5,977 nt of DNA from Candidatus Parcubacteria bacterium (GTDB lineage Bacteria; Patescibacteriota; Minisyncoccia; JAHIHE01; JAGLIN01), in assembly GCA_023142975.1 (NCBI GenBank), contig JAGLIN010000078.1, positions 1 to 5,977 on the forward strand, in the 5' to 3' direction. The position numbers were made by a program, and so were the translations under genes. Within the stretch, counting starts at the first letter, position 1. The number at the start of each line of letters is the position of its first letter. The notes under the pieces are model-generated. The model saw nothing but the letters and a program-made list of their open reading frames with translations, was not told where the DNA came from and made no database searches. Positions 5,350 through 5,977 of the stretch are shown here, piece by piece.

Positions 5350-5977
5350 AAAATATTTTTCGTGTTTTCGCATTTTTAATATTGTTTTTCTTAGCCGCGC
5401 CATTAACGCAAGCGTCAGGCGCTTCTTTGTATCTTTCGCCAAATGGCGGGACTTTTTATATTGGAAGTACTTTTGATATTTCCATACTTCTTAATACTAG
5501 CGGAAACAGTATTAATGCTATTAAAGCGGATTTAAGATTTGATCCAAAAAAGTTGCAGGTTGTTAATCCTGCAACAGGAAAATCTTTTGTTTCCGTTTGG
5601 GCTGTTCCACCCTTTTATTCAAATACAGAAGGCAAGGTGTCTTTTCAGGGAGGCATTCCTTCTCCAGGAATAAGAACTTCGTCTGGTTCGGTTTTAACTA
5701 TTACTTTTAGAGCCATTAAACCTGGAGAAACTACAATTAGTTTACTTGATTCCTCAAAAGTTCTTCTTGATGATGGCAAAGGCACTAACATCTTAAATTC
5801 TCTTGGAAATGGAAAATATATTATTTCTCTCCCTCTTCCCGAAGGACCAATTGTTTCGTCTTCAACCCATCCCGACCAGAATAAATGGTATAAAAATAAT
5901 AATGTCGCTTTTTCATGGAATAAGGAAGATGTGACTTCAGATTTTAGCTATGTTTTAGATACTAATCCTCAAGGAAT
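5346..5977 (+). CDS. Second cohesin-domain surface protein (cut by window end)
   Basis: This gene opens at ATG 5346 inside the stop of gene 4 (ATGA, four-base overlap) and stays open to the window edge, giving 210 residues with no stop. An AAGGA (5331-5335) lies ten bases before the ATG, the best ribosome-binding site in the window. The signal peptide is ~1-23 (TQA). The cohesin-type domain (~26-160) aligns with that of gene 4 throughout: ASLYLSPNGG, INAIKADLRFDPKKLQVV (56-73), GKVSFQGGIPSPG (96-108), GSVLTITFRAIKPGE (114-128), KVLLDDGKGT (138-147). It is closer to the usual cohesin pattern (FDP, LTITFRA) than gene 4. Residues 168-209 (KWYKNNNVAFSW, FSYVLDTNP) match the start of gene 4's Ig/Fn3-like module. 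It is therefore a tandem paralog, translationally coupled to gene 4. A C-terminal anchor is expected beyond the window but not seen. Confidence 0.85.
   Translation, partial: MKNIFRVFAFLILFFLAAPLTQASGASLYLSPNGGTFYIGSTFDISILLNTSGNSINAIKADLRFDPKKLQVVNPATGKSFVSVWAVPPFYSNTEGKVSFQGGIPSPGIRTSSGSVLTITFRAIKPGETTISLLDSSKVLLDDGKGTNILNSLGNGKYIISLPLPEGPIVSSSTHPDQNKWYKNNNVAFSWNKEDVTSDFSYVLDTNPQG

Overview
The window is AT-rich and carries five same-strand genes, all for exported cell-surface proteins. No metabolic, informational or mobile-element protein gene is present. The style (short secreted proteins, C-terminal single-helix anchors, A-rich start sites with little or no Shine-Dalgarno sequence, WxL-like and cohesin/dockerin modules) suggests a Candidate Phyla Radiation (Patescibacteria/Parcubacteria-like) genome or a similar Gram-positive-type envelope. 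This is inference; no marker gene is available. TAG, TAA and TGA all appear to act as stops, so there is no sign of a UGA-recoded genetic code.

Layout. Bases 1-251 have no gene: a possible upstream terminator hairpin (4-22), a degraded inverted repeat (96-184) and an AT-rich leader with weak promoter-like sites. A probable three-gene operon follows. Gene 1 (252-1400) is a secreted, cysteine-containing surface protein ending in a WxL-like beta domain. Gene 2 (1449-2417) is a membrane-anchored protein resembling WxL-interacting proteins (DUF916 type). Gene 3 (2436-3842) is a secreted protein with an N-terminal module that looks homologous to that of gene 1, a Pro/Gly hinge, two Ig-like repeats and a C-terminal dockerin. 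The 337-base gap 3843-4179 holds a REPIN-like element with 28-bp terminal arms (27/28 identical) and a good sigma70-type promoter. Gene 4 (4180-5349) encodes a signal peptide, a cohesin domain, Ig/Fn3-like domains and a C-terminal membrane anchor. It overlaps gene 5 (5346 to the window edge), a paralogous cohesin protein cut off by the window.

How they may work together. Genes 1 and 3 make proteins with no membrane anchor of their own, while genes 2 and 4 make membrane-anchored partners. The simplest reading is a surface-display locus with two attachment chemistries. A WxL-like/WxLIP-like pair (genes 1 and 2) and a cohesin-dockerin pair (genes 3 and 4/5) would each hold a related N-terminal display module at the cell surface. 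There is no carbohydrate-active enzyme here, so this is not a classical cellulosome locus. The pairing itself is inferred from domain identity and adjacency and has not been demonstrated.
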